A stretch of DNA of 34,362 nt from Thermoanaerobacter sp. (GTDB lineage: Bacteria; Bacillota; Thermoanaerobacteria; Thermoanaerobacterales; Thermoanaerobacteraceae): positions 1 through 34,362 of the forward strand of contig JADBKJ010000029.1 in NCBI GenBank assembly GCA_014896455.1. The letters run 5' to 3'. The translations under genes and the position numbers were made by a program. The notes beneath the pieces are model-generated. The model was not told where the DNA came from and did not search any database. It was given only the letters and a program-made list of their open reading frames with translations. Shown here in pieces: positions 1-9,008 of the stretch (positions are counted from its first letter, which is position 1; each line of letters opens with the position of its first letter).

Positions 1-1
1 A

Positions 2-1171
2 GTATCAAATGGAATAGAAGGGTTTGTGGTGAATTGGTTCAAGGATGAAGGGCAGCCAGTACAAGCAGGTGAATTGCTGTTGGAAGTGCAATTTGAAAAA
101 GCGGCTATTGAACTCCAGGCTCCAGTAAGCGGGATACTGACAAAAATCCTATGTCCACAAGGCCATGTAGTCAAGGTTGGGCAGCCGCTCTGCTTGATCG
201 AAGAAGAGACCACGGAGGTATCTGGAGGTAGTGAATCTGCGACACCTCCAGTCAATGCGCCAGAGGAAACAACCCACATCCACGGCGAGATAGAGCTAAC
301 AACCCAGAATACTCCAGTGGATTCCCAAGTCCATAGTAGCAGCACGGGCGATGTAAGAGCTACTCCTGCAGCCCGTAAGCTCGCCCGCGAATTGGGAATT
401 CCTCTGGAGACAGTGCCGGGTACTGGTCCGGGTGGTCGAATTACTGAGGAAGATGTTAAGAATTTTGCTCAGCGTTCTGAAAAGAAAGATTTAACAGCAA
501 AAAGGGTACCCCTCACTCCTACTCAACGTTTAGTTGGTGCGAGGATGTTACAAAGCCTTCGAGAAACTGCACAGTATACATTAGGGCGAGAGATAGATGT
601 AAGCGCGTTAATCAAAGTCCGCATGGAGCTTAAACAAAAAGGTTCACCTGCCAACATGACGGATCTTATACATAAAGCAGTGGTTCAGGCGATTATAGAA
701 AATCCTGTAATGCAGGCCGTTATTGATGGAGATGATATGGTAGTGCCTGTAGAAGTTCACTTGGGATTTGCTGTTGCCCGTGGCGATGAACTTCTAGTGC
801 CTGTAATCAAAAATGCTCATATACTCAATCTTAATGAAATGGCTGTTGAAAGGCGCCGACTTACTGATGCAGTTCTACAAGGTATTATAAAGCCAGAAGA
901 GCTACAAGGGGGTACCTTTACAGTTACAAATCTGGGCACTTATGGTGTTGACTTCTTTACCCCTGTGCTATATCCAAAACAATCTGCAATTCTCGGTATT
1001 GGGAGAATAGTGGAACGGCCAGTCCTCGAGAATGGAAACATCCGCTCTGCGCAATTTATGACTCTTAGCCTTACTGTAGATCATCAGGTAATAAACGGTG
1101 CCCCTGCTGCTAGATTCTTAAATCGACTGGTAGAACTTCTTTCTCAACCGGAAGTTCTCTTGGAGTCGTAA
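2..1171 (+). CDS. 2-oxoacid dehydrogenase complex E2 (dihydrolipoamide acyltransferase), 5' end outside window
   Basis: The reading frame is open from base 2, so the N-terminus lies beyond the left edge. A GTG at base 26 falls inside the lipoyl domain and is not the start. In numbering from that GTG, three E2 parts are visible: the lipoyl domain with its modified lysine at K25 (VQFEKAAIEL), a Ser/Thr/Pro-rich linker at about 60-108, the E3-binding domain at about 111-148 (ATPAARKLA...GTGPGGRI), and the catalytic acyltransferase domain from about 160 to the end. E2 moves acyl groups from the E1 decarboxylase to CoA. The catalytic motif is usually DHRxxDG but here reads DHQVING, so the active-site His (H353) is kept and the Asp is Asn (N357). 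Pyruvate, acetoin or branched-chain substrates cannot be separated without the E1 genes. A strong terminator follows directly, so this is the last gene of its operon. Confidence 0.93.
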   Translation, partial: VSNGIEGFVVNWFKDEGQPVQAGELLLEVQFEKAAIELQAPVSGILTKILCPQGHVVKVGQPLCLIEEETTEVSGGSESATPPVNAPEETTHIHGEIELTTQNTPVDSQVHSSSTGDVRATPAARKLARELGIPLETVPGTGPGGRITEEDVKNFAQRSEKKDLTAKRVPLTPTQRLVGARMLQSLRETAQYTLGREIDVSALIKVRMELKQKGSPANMTDLIHKAVVQAIIENPVMQAVIDGDDMVVPVEVHLGFAVARGDELLVPVIKNAHILNLNEMAVERRRLTDAVLQGIIKPEELQGGTFTVTNLGTYGVDFFTPVLYPKQSAILGIGRIVERPVLENGNIRSAQFMTLSLTVDHQVINGAPAARFLNRLVELLSQPEVLLES

Positions 1172-1175
1172 TAGC

Positions 1176-1205
1176 AAAAGGGCAGTGCATGTGCACTGCC
1201 CTTTT
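1176..1205 (+). terminator. Rho-independent terminator after the E2 gene
   Basis: Nearly perfect 14-bp inverted repeat: AAAAGGGCAGTGCA, a two-base centre, then TGCACTGCCCTTTT. It begins four bases after the E2 stop codon. The A and T flanks make it usable from both strands, and it ends the E2 operon. Confidence 0.9.
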
Positions 1206-1231
1206 AGAGTACACAAAAAAAGACAAGAGGA

Positions 1232-1558
<327 letters not shown>

Positions 1559-1834
1559 TAAGAAGGATTTATGCTTTTTTTGTCGAATATAGTACTTTAA
1601 TAGATAATAATGTAAAAAACAAAACAGTTAGCTATTTATATTTTGCTTTTGTAAATAAGTTATAACTTGAAAATAACTAAAAATTTTATATTGTCTTTTT
1701 CTAAAAAAATAATCACACATATTACATTAGATGACAAATAACTGTATATAAGGCATTATATAAGGCATGTATATCAGAATATATATTTGAATATAGAATA
1801 TCCATTTGAGTGCCTAACATGCGGGGGTGTTTTT

Positions 1835-3388
1835 ATGAAAATAGAATTAAGTGATATTTTGAAGAAAATGGGGGTTATTGTAGAAATTTCGGATGATGAA
1901 ATGGTTGCAACCTTGAAAAAAACCCTTTCTTCTTCTTGGGATAATGTAGATATTCATGAATTTTTAAATATACTGGAAAGCGATCTTCGTAAGAATGGAA
2001 TTATAGTAAGTGTAGATAAAAGTGCATTAATTAGTGTATATGCCCAAAATAAAAAAGAAGCAGTAATAGCAAGAGGAACACCATATAAAAGTGGCAGGGA
2101 TGGCTATCTAGAATTTGTTGTAAAAATCGACAAACCGAGAATTCTTTATACCGAAACATTCTCTGAAGCAGACATATTTAAGATGGCAAGTATGCCTTTT
2201 GCAAAAAAAGGCGATGTAATCGCGAAACTACATAAACCCATAAAAGGTGAAAATGGAATTAGCGTAAGAGGTAGAATTATACATGCACCACCTGTAAGAG
2301 ATGTTGAAGTAAAAATTCTCAGCGATTCCATAGTTTTTAAAAAAGATGAAGATAAAATAGTTGCGATAGCTGACATAAGGCCGGTTGTACATAAAAAGGA
2401 CGAAAATGATAAATTTGTATATTTTTTTAATTCTATTCCCATGTTAATTTACGAAGGAAGTATCACAAAGAATTCAAGACCTGTAACATTCGATGGTGAC
2501 ATTATAATAAACGGAAATGTCGAAAAAGGTAATCAAGTAATTGCTTCAGGAAATGTTCAGATACGGGGTTCAGTTTACGAATCAGTAGTTCAGGGAGGGC
2601 AAAATATTATTATCCATGGCGGAATTGTTGATAGCCAGTTACATGCCGGTTTTTTACCAGGAAACATTTTTGATAAAATAGAACTTCACGCCGTAAATCT
2701 TATTGTTGAGAAATTATCGGCAATTTTTGTCCATATTAAAGAACTACCAACGGTTATGAATAATTCCAGACATTTAAGCGAGAAAATTAAATTAATCGAA
2801 ACTTTAAAAGAAGAGTTAAAAACATCATCAAGAGAAATAAGTATGATACGCAGTTCAAATGTGCTTCAAAATCCTCTGGGACATTTAAAAAGTCTTGTTA
2901 AAACACTCGACAACATTTTGGATTACGATATTATTGGTCTTATAAAACATTTGAATTCATTGAAAGAAATTTATGAAAAAATCCTCTTCATATCAAGGAT
3001 TTTAGCCGAGGAACATGAAAACAAGGGACATATACTTGCAAAATGGGTTCATGACAGCAAAATTTATGCTATGAAGGACGTAATTATAACCTCAGAAGCA
3101 GGTTGTTATAATACAAAAATTTCTACAAATGGTTCAGTTTCCATTAATGGTAAGGTTAAAATGAGCACGATCGAATTTGACAAAAATATCTTTGTAAAAG
3201 AAGCAGGATCGCACGGCGTCGCCAGTCACGTATTATTAAAAGGAAGTAAAAATTCAATAGTAAAAATTCTTTACGGCTATGAAGGAGTCGAATTATACTT
3301 TGATAAAATAGGCTACAAATTAAGAAATGGCGAAAAAATAAAATTATATTTAGACAAAGATGAAAAAATCGTTGAAGACATTATTTAA
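1835..3388 (+). CDS. DUF342 / FapA-like protein
   Basis: About 517 residues. The start is the ATG at 1835, because GGGGGTG at 1823-1829 is the only good ribosome site; an in-frame ATG at 1787 lacks one. The N-terminal part holds the DUF342 signature, with FAKKGDVIAK followed by KGENGISVRGR, and then the beta-helix-like series GDIIINGNVEKG, GNVQIRGSV and GGQNIIIHGGIV with regular glycines. A helical, probably coiled-coil insert (about residues 300-400) precedes a last beta-rich part. FapA-type proteins are soluble, and in Vibrio one has been linked to polar flagellar assembly and signalling. The role here is unknown. The next gene is a c-di-GMP enzyme on the same strand 42 bp away, so the two are probably co-transcribed and may act in surface or motility control. 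Confidence 0.8.
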   Translation: MKIELSDILKKMGVIVEISDDEMVATLKKTLSSSWDNVDIHEFLNILESDLRKNGIIVSVDKSALISVYAQNKKEAVIARGTPYKSGRDGYLEFVVKIDKPRILYTETFSEADIFKMASMPFAKKGDVIAKLHKPIKGENGISVRGRIIHAPPVRDVEVKILSDSIVFKKDEDKIVAIADIRPVVHKKDENDKFVYFFNSIPMLIYEGSITKNSRPVTFDGDIIINGNVEKGNQVIASGNVQIRGSVYESVVQGGQNIIIHGGIVDSQLHAGFLPGNIFDKIELHAVNLIVEKLSAIFVHIKELPTVMNNSRHLSEKIKLIETLKEELKTSSREISMIRSSNVLQNPLGHLKSLVKTLDNILDYDIIGLIKHLNSLKEIYEKILFISRILAEEHENKGHILAKWVHDSKIYAMKDVIITSEAGCYNTKISTNGSVSINGKVKMSTIEFDKNIFVKEAGSHGVASHVLLKGSKNSIVKILYGYEGVELYFDKIGYKLRNGEKIKLYLDKDEKIVEDII

Positions 3389-3439
3389 TTTGTTGCAGTT
3401 GGCTTTTAACCGTCGACCGAATATGAAAGGATGATTTAT

Positions 3440-4714
3440 GTGTTGAAGAAAAAGGAACTTAGAGATAAGAAGTATTATTATGATTATTTGACCAACCTTC
3501 CAAACAGATATTTTTTATATGAGTATTATAGCTCTAGCAATTCCCAATTTGTTGTTGCACTCCTTGATTTTGATAATTTCACATACATTAATGATTCCTA
3601 TGGACATCATTTTGGGGATAAAGTGTTAGTTGAAATAAGCAAGATGCTGCTTGAAATAGTAAAAGAAAAGGGAAAGATTTTCAGGTTTGGAGGTGATGAG
3701 TTCGTTGTCCTTTTCCACTGTAATTTGGATGAAGCAATAAGCGTTATAGAAAATGTTATAGAAACGTTTAATTATGTTTTCAAAGTTGAGGAAAAAGATA
3801 TCTTAACAACAGTGAGCGCAGGCATTTATGTATCAAAAGTAAGCGAACATATGGATGATATTATAAGAAAAGCAGATGCTGCAATGTTTGAAGCTAAAAA
3901 GTTGGGTGAATCAAAATATGTCATTTTTGACAAAACTATAGAGGACAAAATAATCGAAAAAGCTGAAATGATGCTAGATATCAAGAAAGCGATGCTAAAC
4001 AACGAGTTTTACCTTTTATTTCAACCTATTTATGATTTGAGAGTGAATAGGATAAGGGAAGTTGAAGCCCTTGCAAGGTGGAAGAACGACAAATATGGCG
4101 ACATCTCTCCTTCACGATTCGTTCCATTGCTTGAAGAGACTGGTCTTATTAAAGAATTTGGTATTTTTATTATTGAAAATGTTTTTAAACAAATAAAAGA
4201 TTGGCGGAATAAGGGCATAGAGCTTAAGGTTAACATCAATGTTTCTCCCCTTCAGCTTAGGGAGGATGAGTTTTTCTTTAAATTTGATGAGCTTATTAGT
4301 AAATACAATATACCATCAAATCTCATCGGCATAGAATTTACTGAAACTCAAATATTAGACATTAAAGAGCAAAAGGTAAACAAAATAGACGAATTTTTAA
4401 AAAGGGGAATAAAGATTTCGCTAGATGATTTTGGTGTTGGATATTCTTCCTTAATAAACATGATAGAGTTTCCTATAAGCATTATTAAGATGGACAAAAG
4501 CCTTATTGACAGGATTGACGAAAACAAAGTAAAAACATTAATTAAGGGAATTTTGTATATCTCAAAGGAAATGAATTATGAAGTCGTAGCAGAAGGTGTA
4601 GAAAAAGGAGAACAGCTTAGTATGCTAAAGGAATGGGGTTGTGACAAAATACAAGGCTATTATATATCGAGGCCTAAAACTTCAGAGGAAATAGAAATGA
4701 TTTTCAGAACGTGA
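3440..4714 (+). CDS. GGDEF-EAL protein (c-di-GMP synthase and/or phosphodiesterase)
   Basis: Both catalytic domains look intact. Numbered from the upstream ATG at 3431, the GGDEF domain (about 18-170) has RFGGDEF at 85-91. The EAL domain (about 185-425) has VEALARW at 211-217, the N-V-S-P-L-Q segment, EFTE, DDFGVGYSSL, IKMDKS, AEGVE and QGYYISRP, which are the usual metal and substrate residues. No inhibitory RxxD site is visible before GGDEF. No sensor or membrane domain precedes GGDEF, which is unusual, so input may come from a partner such as the neighbouring DUF342 protein. The ATG at 3431 abuts its AAAGG ribosome site, so GTG at 3440 (or TTG at 3443), about 9 bases after AGG, is a better start. 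Which activity dominates cannot be read from sequence. Confidence 0.88.
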   Translation: MLKKKELRDKKYYYDYLTNLPNRYFLYEYYSSSNSQFVVALLDFDNFTYINDSYGHHFGDKVLVEISKMLLEIVKEKGKIFRFGGDEFVVLFHCNLDEAISVIENVIETFNYVFKVEEKDILTTVSAGIYVSKVSEHMDDIIRKADAAMFEAKKLGESKYVIFDKTIEDKIIEKAEMMLDIKKAMLNNEFYLLFQPIYDLRVNRIREVEALARWKNDKYGDISPSRFVPLLEETGLIKEFGIFIIENVFKQIKDWRNKGIELKVNINVSPLQLREDEFFFKFDELISKYNIPSNLIGIEFTETQILDIKEQKVNKIDEFLKRGIKISLDDFGVGYSSLINMIEFPISIIKMDKSLIDRIDENKVKTLIKGILYISKEMNYEVVAEGVEKGEQLSMLKEWGCDKIQGYYISRPKTSEEIEMIFRT

Positions 4715-4872
4715 ACATAAAAGGAAGTAAAAACATACTGAAAAATGTAAAAATAACTTTACTTTTTATTCTAATAGGACTAGTTACCATTTTTTTTGGA
4801 ATAATTTCGTTGAAGCGGGTAACCCTCACAATCCTTCTATATCCTTTTAATTCACTTTTAACTGTCGTCTAG
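4711..4872 (+). CDS. 53-residue membrane ORF, probably a truncated gene
   Basis: A GTG at 4711 overlaps the TGA of the GGDEF-EAL gene (GTGA), the usual form of translational coupling. The product has a basic start (KGSKNILKNVK), one clear membrane helix (ITLLFILIGLVTIFFGII) and a short tail ending at TAG 4870-4872. It overlaps by 15 bp the 3' end of the convergent HAD gene. The N-terminus resembles the start of a larger sensor or membrane protein. I infer that the rest was lost when the neighbouring minus-strand cluster arrived. A genuine small membrane protein is the alternative. Confidence 0.45.
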   Translation: MNIKGSKNILKNVKITLLFILIGLVTIFFGIISLKRVTLTILLYPFNSLLTVV

Positions 4873-5658
4873 AAAAATTTTTTCTAGCATACGTGCGACA
4901 CCTAATTTATCATTTGAGCTGGTAATAAAATCTGCTTTTTCCTTTAGTAAAGGAATTGCATTTTCAACTGCAATTCCTACTCCTACAGATTCAAACATCT
5001 CAACGTCATTTACTCCATCACCAAATGCCATAACTTGATCCATTGAAATACCTAAATAGTTACAAAGTAATTCTACAGCCACAGCTTTAGTTATGTTTTT
5101 AGAATTAACTTCAAAATTATCATTTTCTATAATAAAGGTAAATTCATCTTTCAAAGGTTTAATCATTTCTAATGCGCTCTTAATACGTTCGGGAGTATCA
5201 TATACCACAATTTTTAAAGGATCTTTATTTAGATGAGAAAGTTTACCTTTTCCCACTTCCACAAAAGGAACCTTATGTATTTTTGAGAAAAGATAAGTCT
5301 CTTCTATAGCCTCTTGAACATATAAACAATCATCCGCATAAAATTTTATATAATAATTATTTTCTTCTAAAGTTTTAATAATAGGCTTAATTTTTTCTCT
5401 TGAGATTGGAAACGTGTAAAGTGGAGGTTGCCCTATACTTGATATATAAGCTCCATTATAGCAAATCACAGGAATTTTAATTCCCAACAATTTTGCAATT
5501 GTACAGGTAGAACGAAATGTCCTACCTGTAGCTAATGTAACAAGGATTCCTTTCTTTTGCACTTTCTTTATTGTTGATATTGTCTTTGGAGGAAGATTAC
5601 CATTTGAATCTAATAAAGTCCCGTCAATATCAACTACTACAAGGCGAATATCCCGCAT
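4858..5658 (-). CDS. Cof-type HAD-family phosphatase
   Basis: 266 residues, usual for class IIB (Cof-like) HAD hydrolases. Motif I is D10-I-D12-G-T, motif II has T44 in TLATGRT, motif III is likely K191, and motif IV is GDGVND at 213-218. These cytosolic enzymes dephosphorylate sugar phosphates and related metabolites. It is the last gene of the ten-gene operon, and its ATG overlaps the stop of the KDGP aldolase gene (TAATG). In this place it may dephosphorylate an intermediate or clear a toxic sugar-acid phosphate. The substrate cannot be named. No convincing terminator is seen after it; its end overlaps the small plus-strand ORF. Confidence 0.9.
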   Translation of the reverse strand: MRDIRLVVVDIDGTLLDSNGNLPPKTISTIKKVQKKGILVTLATGRTFRSTCTIAKLLGIKIPVICYNGAYISSIGQPPLYTFPISREKIKPIIKTLEENNYYIKFYADDCLYVQEAIEETYLFSKIHKVPFVEVGKGKLSHLNKDPLKIVVYDTPERIKSALEMIKPLKDEFTFIIENDNFEVNSKNITKAVAVELLCNYLGISMDQVMAFGDGVNDVEMFESVGVGIAVENAIPLLKEKADFITSSNDKLGVARMLEKIFLDDS

Positions 5659-6377
5659 TATTCAACAACTCTCTTTACAATTGTCGCTAATTCTTCCACA
5701 TCTTCTATTCTTGTTAAACCTGTTGTTTTATCAATAATTGAAGTGTAAACGTGAGGGATCACAGTTTGAATACCATTTTTTAAGCAAACTTCTAGAACAG
5801 TAGGTAAAGATTTTTTGTCAATTCCACCTGTTGGTTCAAAAATAGTTATACCGTGGTTAATACACGCTTTAACCATTTCCTCTACTTCTTCAAGCCGTTT
5901 GTTTCCTTCTATTGGGAAAAACTTTACTGAAGGAACACCTATCTCCGCCAACATCGCTGCTGCTAAATCACATGACACCATTTCTAAGTATTTTTCACTA
6001 GTTGGTCCTGTTGAAATAAATACTTTTCCTGGTATACCAGAAGGTCTAATTAGAGCATTTACTATGGTATGTTCACTTTTAACTGCTTTTAATGCTCCTA
6101 AAGTATACCCTGCTGCCGTGAAAACTTGATTTACGTGTGCGGGCTTAGTGGCAATAGCAACCTCTAGTACCTTTTGCCATTGTAGTGGATCCCCTGCACC
6201 AAGTCCAATAGAAACAGGTATTCCTGCATTTTGAAATTCAAAAACCTTTTTAATCGCTTCTTCTGTAGAATCGAACTCTTTTGTCAAAATCCCAATAAAT
6301 ACTTTTCCTTCTGTTACCTCTACAATTTCTTTAGCATTCTCTAAATTCTTTGCCAATACATTTAATCTAACTTCCAT
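5658..6377 (-). CDS. dgaF: KDGP aldolase family protein (DgaF-like)
   Basis: 239 residues. The segment around K152 (SVKFFPIEG) matches the Schiff-base lysine region of KDPG-type class I aldolases, and FEPTGGID near 180-187 suits phosphate binding. DgaF of Salmonella cleaves 2-keto-3-deoxygluconate 6-phosphate to pyruvate and glyceraldehyde 3-phosphate at the end of D-glucosaminate catabolism. The ATG has a GAGGTG site and lies 10 bp after the DgaE-like gene, so the ammonia lyase and aldolase probably work in series. In Salmonella the substrate enters by a mannose-type PTS; that PTS is absent here, so the exact sugar acid is open. Confidence 0.87.
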   Translation of the reverse strand: MEVRLNVLAKNLENAKEIVEVTEGKVFIGILTKEFDSTEEAIKKVFEFQNAGIPVSIGLGAGDPLQWQKVLEVAIATKPAHVNQVFTAAGYTLGALKAVKSEHTIVNALIRPSGIPGKVFISTGPTSEKYLEMVSCDLAAAMLAEIGVPSVKFFPIEGNKRLEEVEEMVKACINHGITIFEPTGGIDKKSLPTVLEVCLKNGIQTVIPHVYTSIIDKTTGLTRIEDVEELATIVKRVVE

Positions 6378-6387
6378 TTTTCACACC

Positions 6388-7491
6388 TCATTGTACTCTT
6401 AAAATTTCTTTTATTCGATTAACAATTATTTTTTCTTGCCCTGGAAGCAAAGGACGAGGATCTATACTTATAATGCCTAAATTTGCATAATGATTCCTGG
6501 TAAAAATTGCAGGTTCCCCTCTTTCTAATTGTTGTATAATTTCATGCGTTGAAATGTTTAATCTCTCTTCGTCAAATTTTAATTGAGCACGATAAATTTT
6601 TCTTCCAGCTTCATCCTGCACAACCGAAGCAGTTATTCCATCGATATTTTGAAACTGATCAACTATCCATTGAACTTGCTGTAATTGTTTTTCTATATCT
6701 TCTACTTTATTTTTATAAATCTCTAATGCAGCAATTAAACCCATAATTTGTTCTTTTCCAACTTTCATTGCCCTTCCAATACCCTTGTACTGCAAACGAC
6801 AAGCTTCAATTAGTTCTTTTTTCCCACAAATAAAACCTGAAGTAGGACCTTCTATAGCCTTACCGCCACTATATATTACAAGCTCCGCCCCCATTTGAAT
6901 ATATTTCTGTATATCTTCTTCTGCAGCTGCATCTACAATTATTGGAATATTATTTTCTTTGCTAATTTCAATTATTTCAGGAAGAGATAACATACCTTTT
7001 TGAACAGCATGATGTGATTTTACATAGAAAATTGCAACAGTTTTTTCTGAAATTGCATCTATAATATGACTTTTTTCAACATAGTTTGTTTGGCCTACTT
7101 CAACTATTTTACCTCCACCTAATCTAATCATTTGTAGTATAGAAGCTCCAAAATTAATCGAATGTCCTTTTTGGATGATAACCTCATTTCTCAAACCTTC
7201 ACTATACGGTAACTGCTCAATAAGAGTTAAATTCTTCCCTGCAATTAAAGCAGCTACAGAAATTGCAATGCCAGCAGCAGCACCTACTGTCGGGCATGCA
7301 TCTTCCGCCGTCGTAATTTCAGCAATTATTCTACCTGCCTTTAACATTAATTCTTGTACATCAACGTAATCTTGCGCAGCTTCAAACATTGCTTGTGCTA
7401 CCTTCGTATCTACAGCACCGCCTCCCAAAGCAGTCATTTTACCGCTTGCATTTATAATCTTTTTTAAACCGTATTTTTGATAAATACTCAT
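6388..7491 (-). CDS. dgaE: DgaE-like PLP-dependent ammonia lyase (SelA-related fold)
   Basis: The ATG at 7506 lies inside the ribosome site (ATGGAGGT), so the ATG at 7491 (MSIYQKYG) is the start, giving 367 residues. The fold is that of SelA-like fold-type I PLP enzymes. The aspartate for the pyridine nitrogen is in PIIVDAAAEED, and the PLP lysine is in IYSGGKAIEGPTSG (K211 from this start). D-glucosaminate-6-phosphate ammonia lyase releases ammonia to give 2-keto-3-deoxygluconate 6-phosphate, the substrate of the next gene's product. The gene follows DUF4310 after an intercistronic hairpin, which may uncouple enzyme and transporter levels. Substrate identity is inferred from the family and the aldolase neighbour. 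Confidence 0.87.
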   Translation of the reverse strand: MSIYQKYGLKKIINASGKMTALGGGAVDTKVAQAMFEAAQDYVDVQELMLKAGRIIAEITTAEDACPTVGAAAGIAISVAALIAGKNLTLIEQLPYSEGLRNEVIIQKGHSINFGASILQMIRLGGGKIVEVGQTNYVEKSHIIDAISEKTVAIFYVKSHHAVQKGMLSLPEIIEISKENNIPIIVDAAAEEDIQKYIQMGAELVIYSGGKAIEGPTSGFICGKKELIEACRLQYKGIGRAMKVGKEQIMGLIAALEIYKNKVEDIEKQLQQVQWIVDQFQNIDGITASVVQDEAGRKIYRAQLKFDEERLNISTHEIIQQLERGEPAIFTRNHYANLGIISIDPRPLLPGQEKIIVNRIKEILRVQ

Positions 7492-7510
7492 AACCACAAC
7501 CTCCATAAAA

Positions 7511-7532
7511 GCAGGCAGATTAACCTGCCTGC
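7511..7532 (-). promoter_or_regulatory. intercistronic stem-loop before the DgaE-like gene
   Basis: GCAGGCAG and CTGCCTGC form a perfect 8-bp stem with a 6-base loop. Read on the minus strand it is followed by only four T residues and then the ATGGAGG ribosome site. It looks like a partial terminator or a processing/stability element inside the operon, separating the transporter-like genes from the enzymes. Confidence 0.6.
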
Positions 7533-7538
7533 AAATTA

Positions 7539-8195
7539 TTATTGAATTGGAAAGAAAACCCCCATTAACATCGCTCCAAGTATAGCTCCCCCTGCAATTG
7601 GCTTTTTGTACGCATAAAAAACTGCAGCTCCAATTATAGCCCCTAAACCTACTGGAATAGAAGCCATGACAGCAGAAATTACAATCAAAGGCCCTAAATA
7701 TCGTCCAGCAGCATTACCTGCTCCCATCATAATATCTGCTCCGAATGTAGAGTCTATCTTATCAACTGTAAACTTTCGAATAGAAATTATTACAACTCCA
7801 ATTATAGCTCCAAGAATAGCACCCGTTAGTAAGGCTAAAGGAAACGATTCAAGCGGGGCGGTAAAGCCTGCTCCAAGCATCAACGCTGGTATCCCAATTC
7901 CTACTCCTGTTTGTAAAGCACCACCAATATCTAAAATTCCTACCAATGGACCTTCTATAACACGTGCGAATAAAAAAGCTCCTCCAAAGGCAGCTGCGGC
8001 GCCAAATCCGCCTCCTTTAAGTCCAGCTTCTAGTAAAGCAACAACAGCCAAGTCATTGAATGCCCCAACATGATATGTGTAATATAAATGAGTTCCACCA
8101 AAAATACCAGAAGCAAGAGCCATCACAAATACAATAAATCCCCATTCTGAATACCAGAAACCAAGCTTTTTATCTTCTATTTTTATATCTTCCAT
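7539..8195 (-). CDS. DUF4310 family membrane protein
   Basis: 218 residues, mostly hydrophobic and rich in glycine and alanine, with about six or seven membrane segments and repeated small-residue patterns (GGGFGAAAAFGGAF, GAILGAIIGVVII, GAIIGAAVFYAY). I recognise it as DUF4310 by its pattern and its DUF4311/4312 neighbours. It starts two bases after the DUF4311 stop. Paired with DUF4311 it probably forms a membrane channel or transporter. No transport activity is established for the family, so this is inference. Confidence 0.8.
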   Translation of the reverse strand: MEDIKIEDKKLGFWYSEWGFIVFVMALASGIFGGTHLYYTYHVGAFNDLAVVALLEAGLKGGGFGAAAAFGGAFLFARVIEGPLVGILDIGGALQTGVGIGIPALMLGAGFTAPLESFPLALLTGAILGAIIGVVIISIRKFTVDKIDSTFGADIMMGAGNAAGRYLGPLIVISAVMASIPVGLGAIIGAAVFYAYKKPIAGGAILGAMLMGVFFPIQ

Positions 8196-8197
8196 TT

Positions 8198-8980
8198 TTA
8201 TTTCACCACCATTCCAAAGAATTTATGAAGATTAATTAACCATTGGGGTATTCCAATATTCATGCTTTTCAGTAATGCTACATCGAAACCCCGGAAAAAT
8301 CCACTTAATACAAATAAAATAATAACAGTAGTTACTAAAGTTTTTGTAATTCTATTCCAACCAGAATCATCTACACCCTTTCCTATCAAAATTCCCAAAA
8401 CAATACCTGGTACAGCATTTCCCATTATCAAATGTGCTAATCCACCTAAAATTGTTCCCCAAATACCTGTCCGTTTTCCTGCATCAAGTGCTGCCAACCA
8501 GAATATTATGGGCATAACAGGATTGATTAGCCAATTGGCGGCTGGTACCAAAACTTTTGTCGCAACATTTTGTAACGATTGTGGAACTGCCGCCGCTGTT
8601 GAATTTAAAAGAGGTATTAATATCGCTCCTACGATAGCACCAGCTACTGCCATTTTTTTAGGATCGTGTAAGGTTTCTTTCACGTTTCTATTTTTTGTTA
8701 AAAGTAATGCCGCAGCCCAGTTTGGAATAATTCTATGTTCAACATCTTGTGTTAATGCCCCAGCTCCTATAACCGTTGCCCATGAGTTAAATAAAAATCC
8801 CAAGCCAAAAGAAAAATGCGAAATTGGATCACCTTGACAAGCATTTAATTCTCCTAATGTTCGAAATGCTCCCATCCCCTGAACTGTAGGAGCATGAAAC
8901 ATTCTTGCAGCACCTGCTCCAACTCCAAATCCTACCAAAGCCCCAATAATTATTGATTTTAAGATTATCACGATAGTCAT
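8198..8980 (-). CDS. DUF4311 family membrane protein
   Basis: 260 residues from the ATG at 8980, which has GGGAG 8 bases upstream; the in-frame GTG at 8989 is too close to that site. There are about seven hydrophobic segments rich in small residues, starting with a glycine-rich helix (GALVGFGVGAGAARMFHAP). The charged loop GALTQDVEHRIIPNW and the stretch NACQGDPISHFSFG may line a substrate path. It sits between DUF4312 and DUF4310 in a tight operon. The pair probably form one membrane complex, possibly a PTS EIIC-like or YhfT-like transporter split in two. That comparison is inference. Confidence 0.8.
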   Translation of the reverse strand: MTIVIILKSIIIGALVGFGVGAGAARMFHAPTVQGMGAFRTLGELNACQGDPISHFSFGLGFLFNSWATVIGAGALTQDVEHRIIPNWAAALLLTKNRNVKETLHDPKKMAVAGAIVGAILIPLLNSTAAAVPQSLQNVATKVLVPAANWLINPVMPIIFWLAALDAGKRTGIWGTILGGLAHLIMGNAVPGIVLGILIGKGVDDSGWNRITKTLVTTVIILFVLSGFFRGFDVALLKSMNIGIPQWLINLHKFFGMVVK

Positions 8981-9008
8981 CCCAAACACTCCCTTCCATT
9001 CCTTTACT

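Noticed and set aside
1787-1834. Upstream start of the DUF342 gene with a CxxC-like segment (FECLTCGG)
   Set aside because: No ribosome site before 1787; GGGGGTG before 1835 is clear and the family starts there.
1740-1834. c-di-GMP riboswitch in front of the DUF342/GGDEF-EAL genes
   Set aside because: No GEMM core sequence or paired arms are present; only a short direct repeat is seen.
4740-4857. Terminator for the HAD gene from GTTACC/GGTAAC
   Set aside because: The arms are six bases with a loop of over 30 and no T run in the right place.
7666-8837. Long plus-strand reading frames opposite DUF4310 and DUF4311
   Set aside because: They are low-complexity shadows (Ile/Pro/Ala-rich) of Gly/Ala-rich membrane genes, with no ribosome sites.
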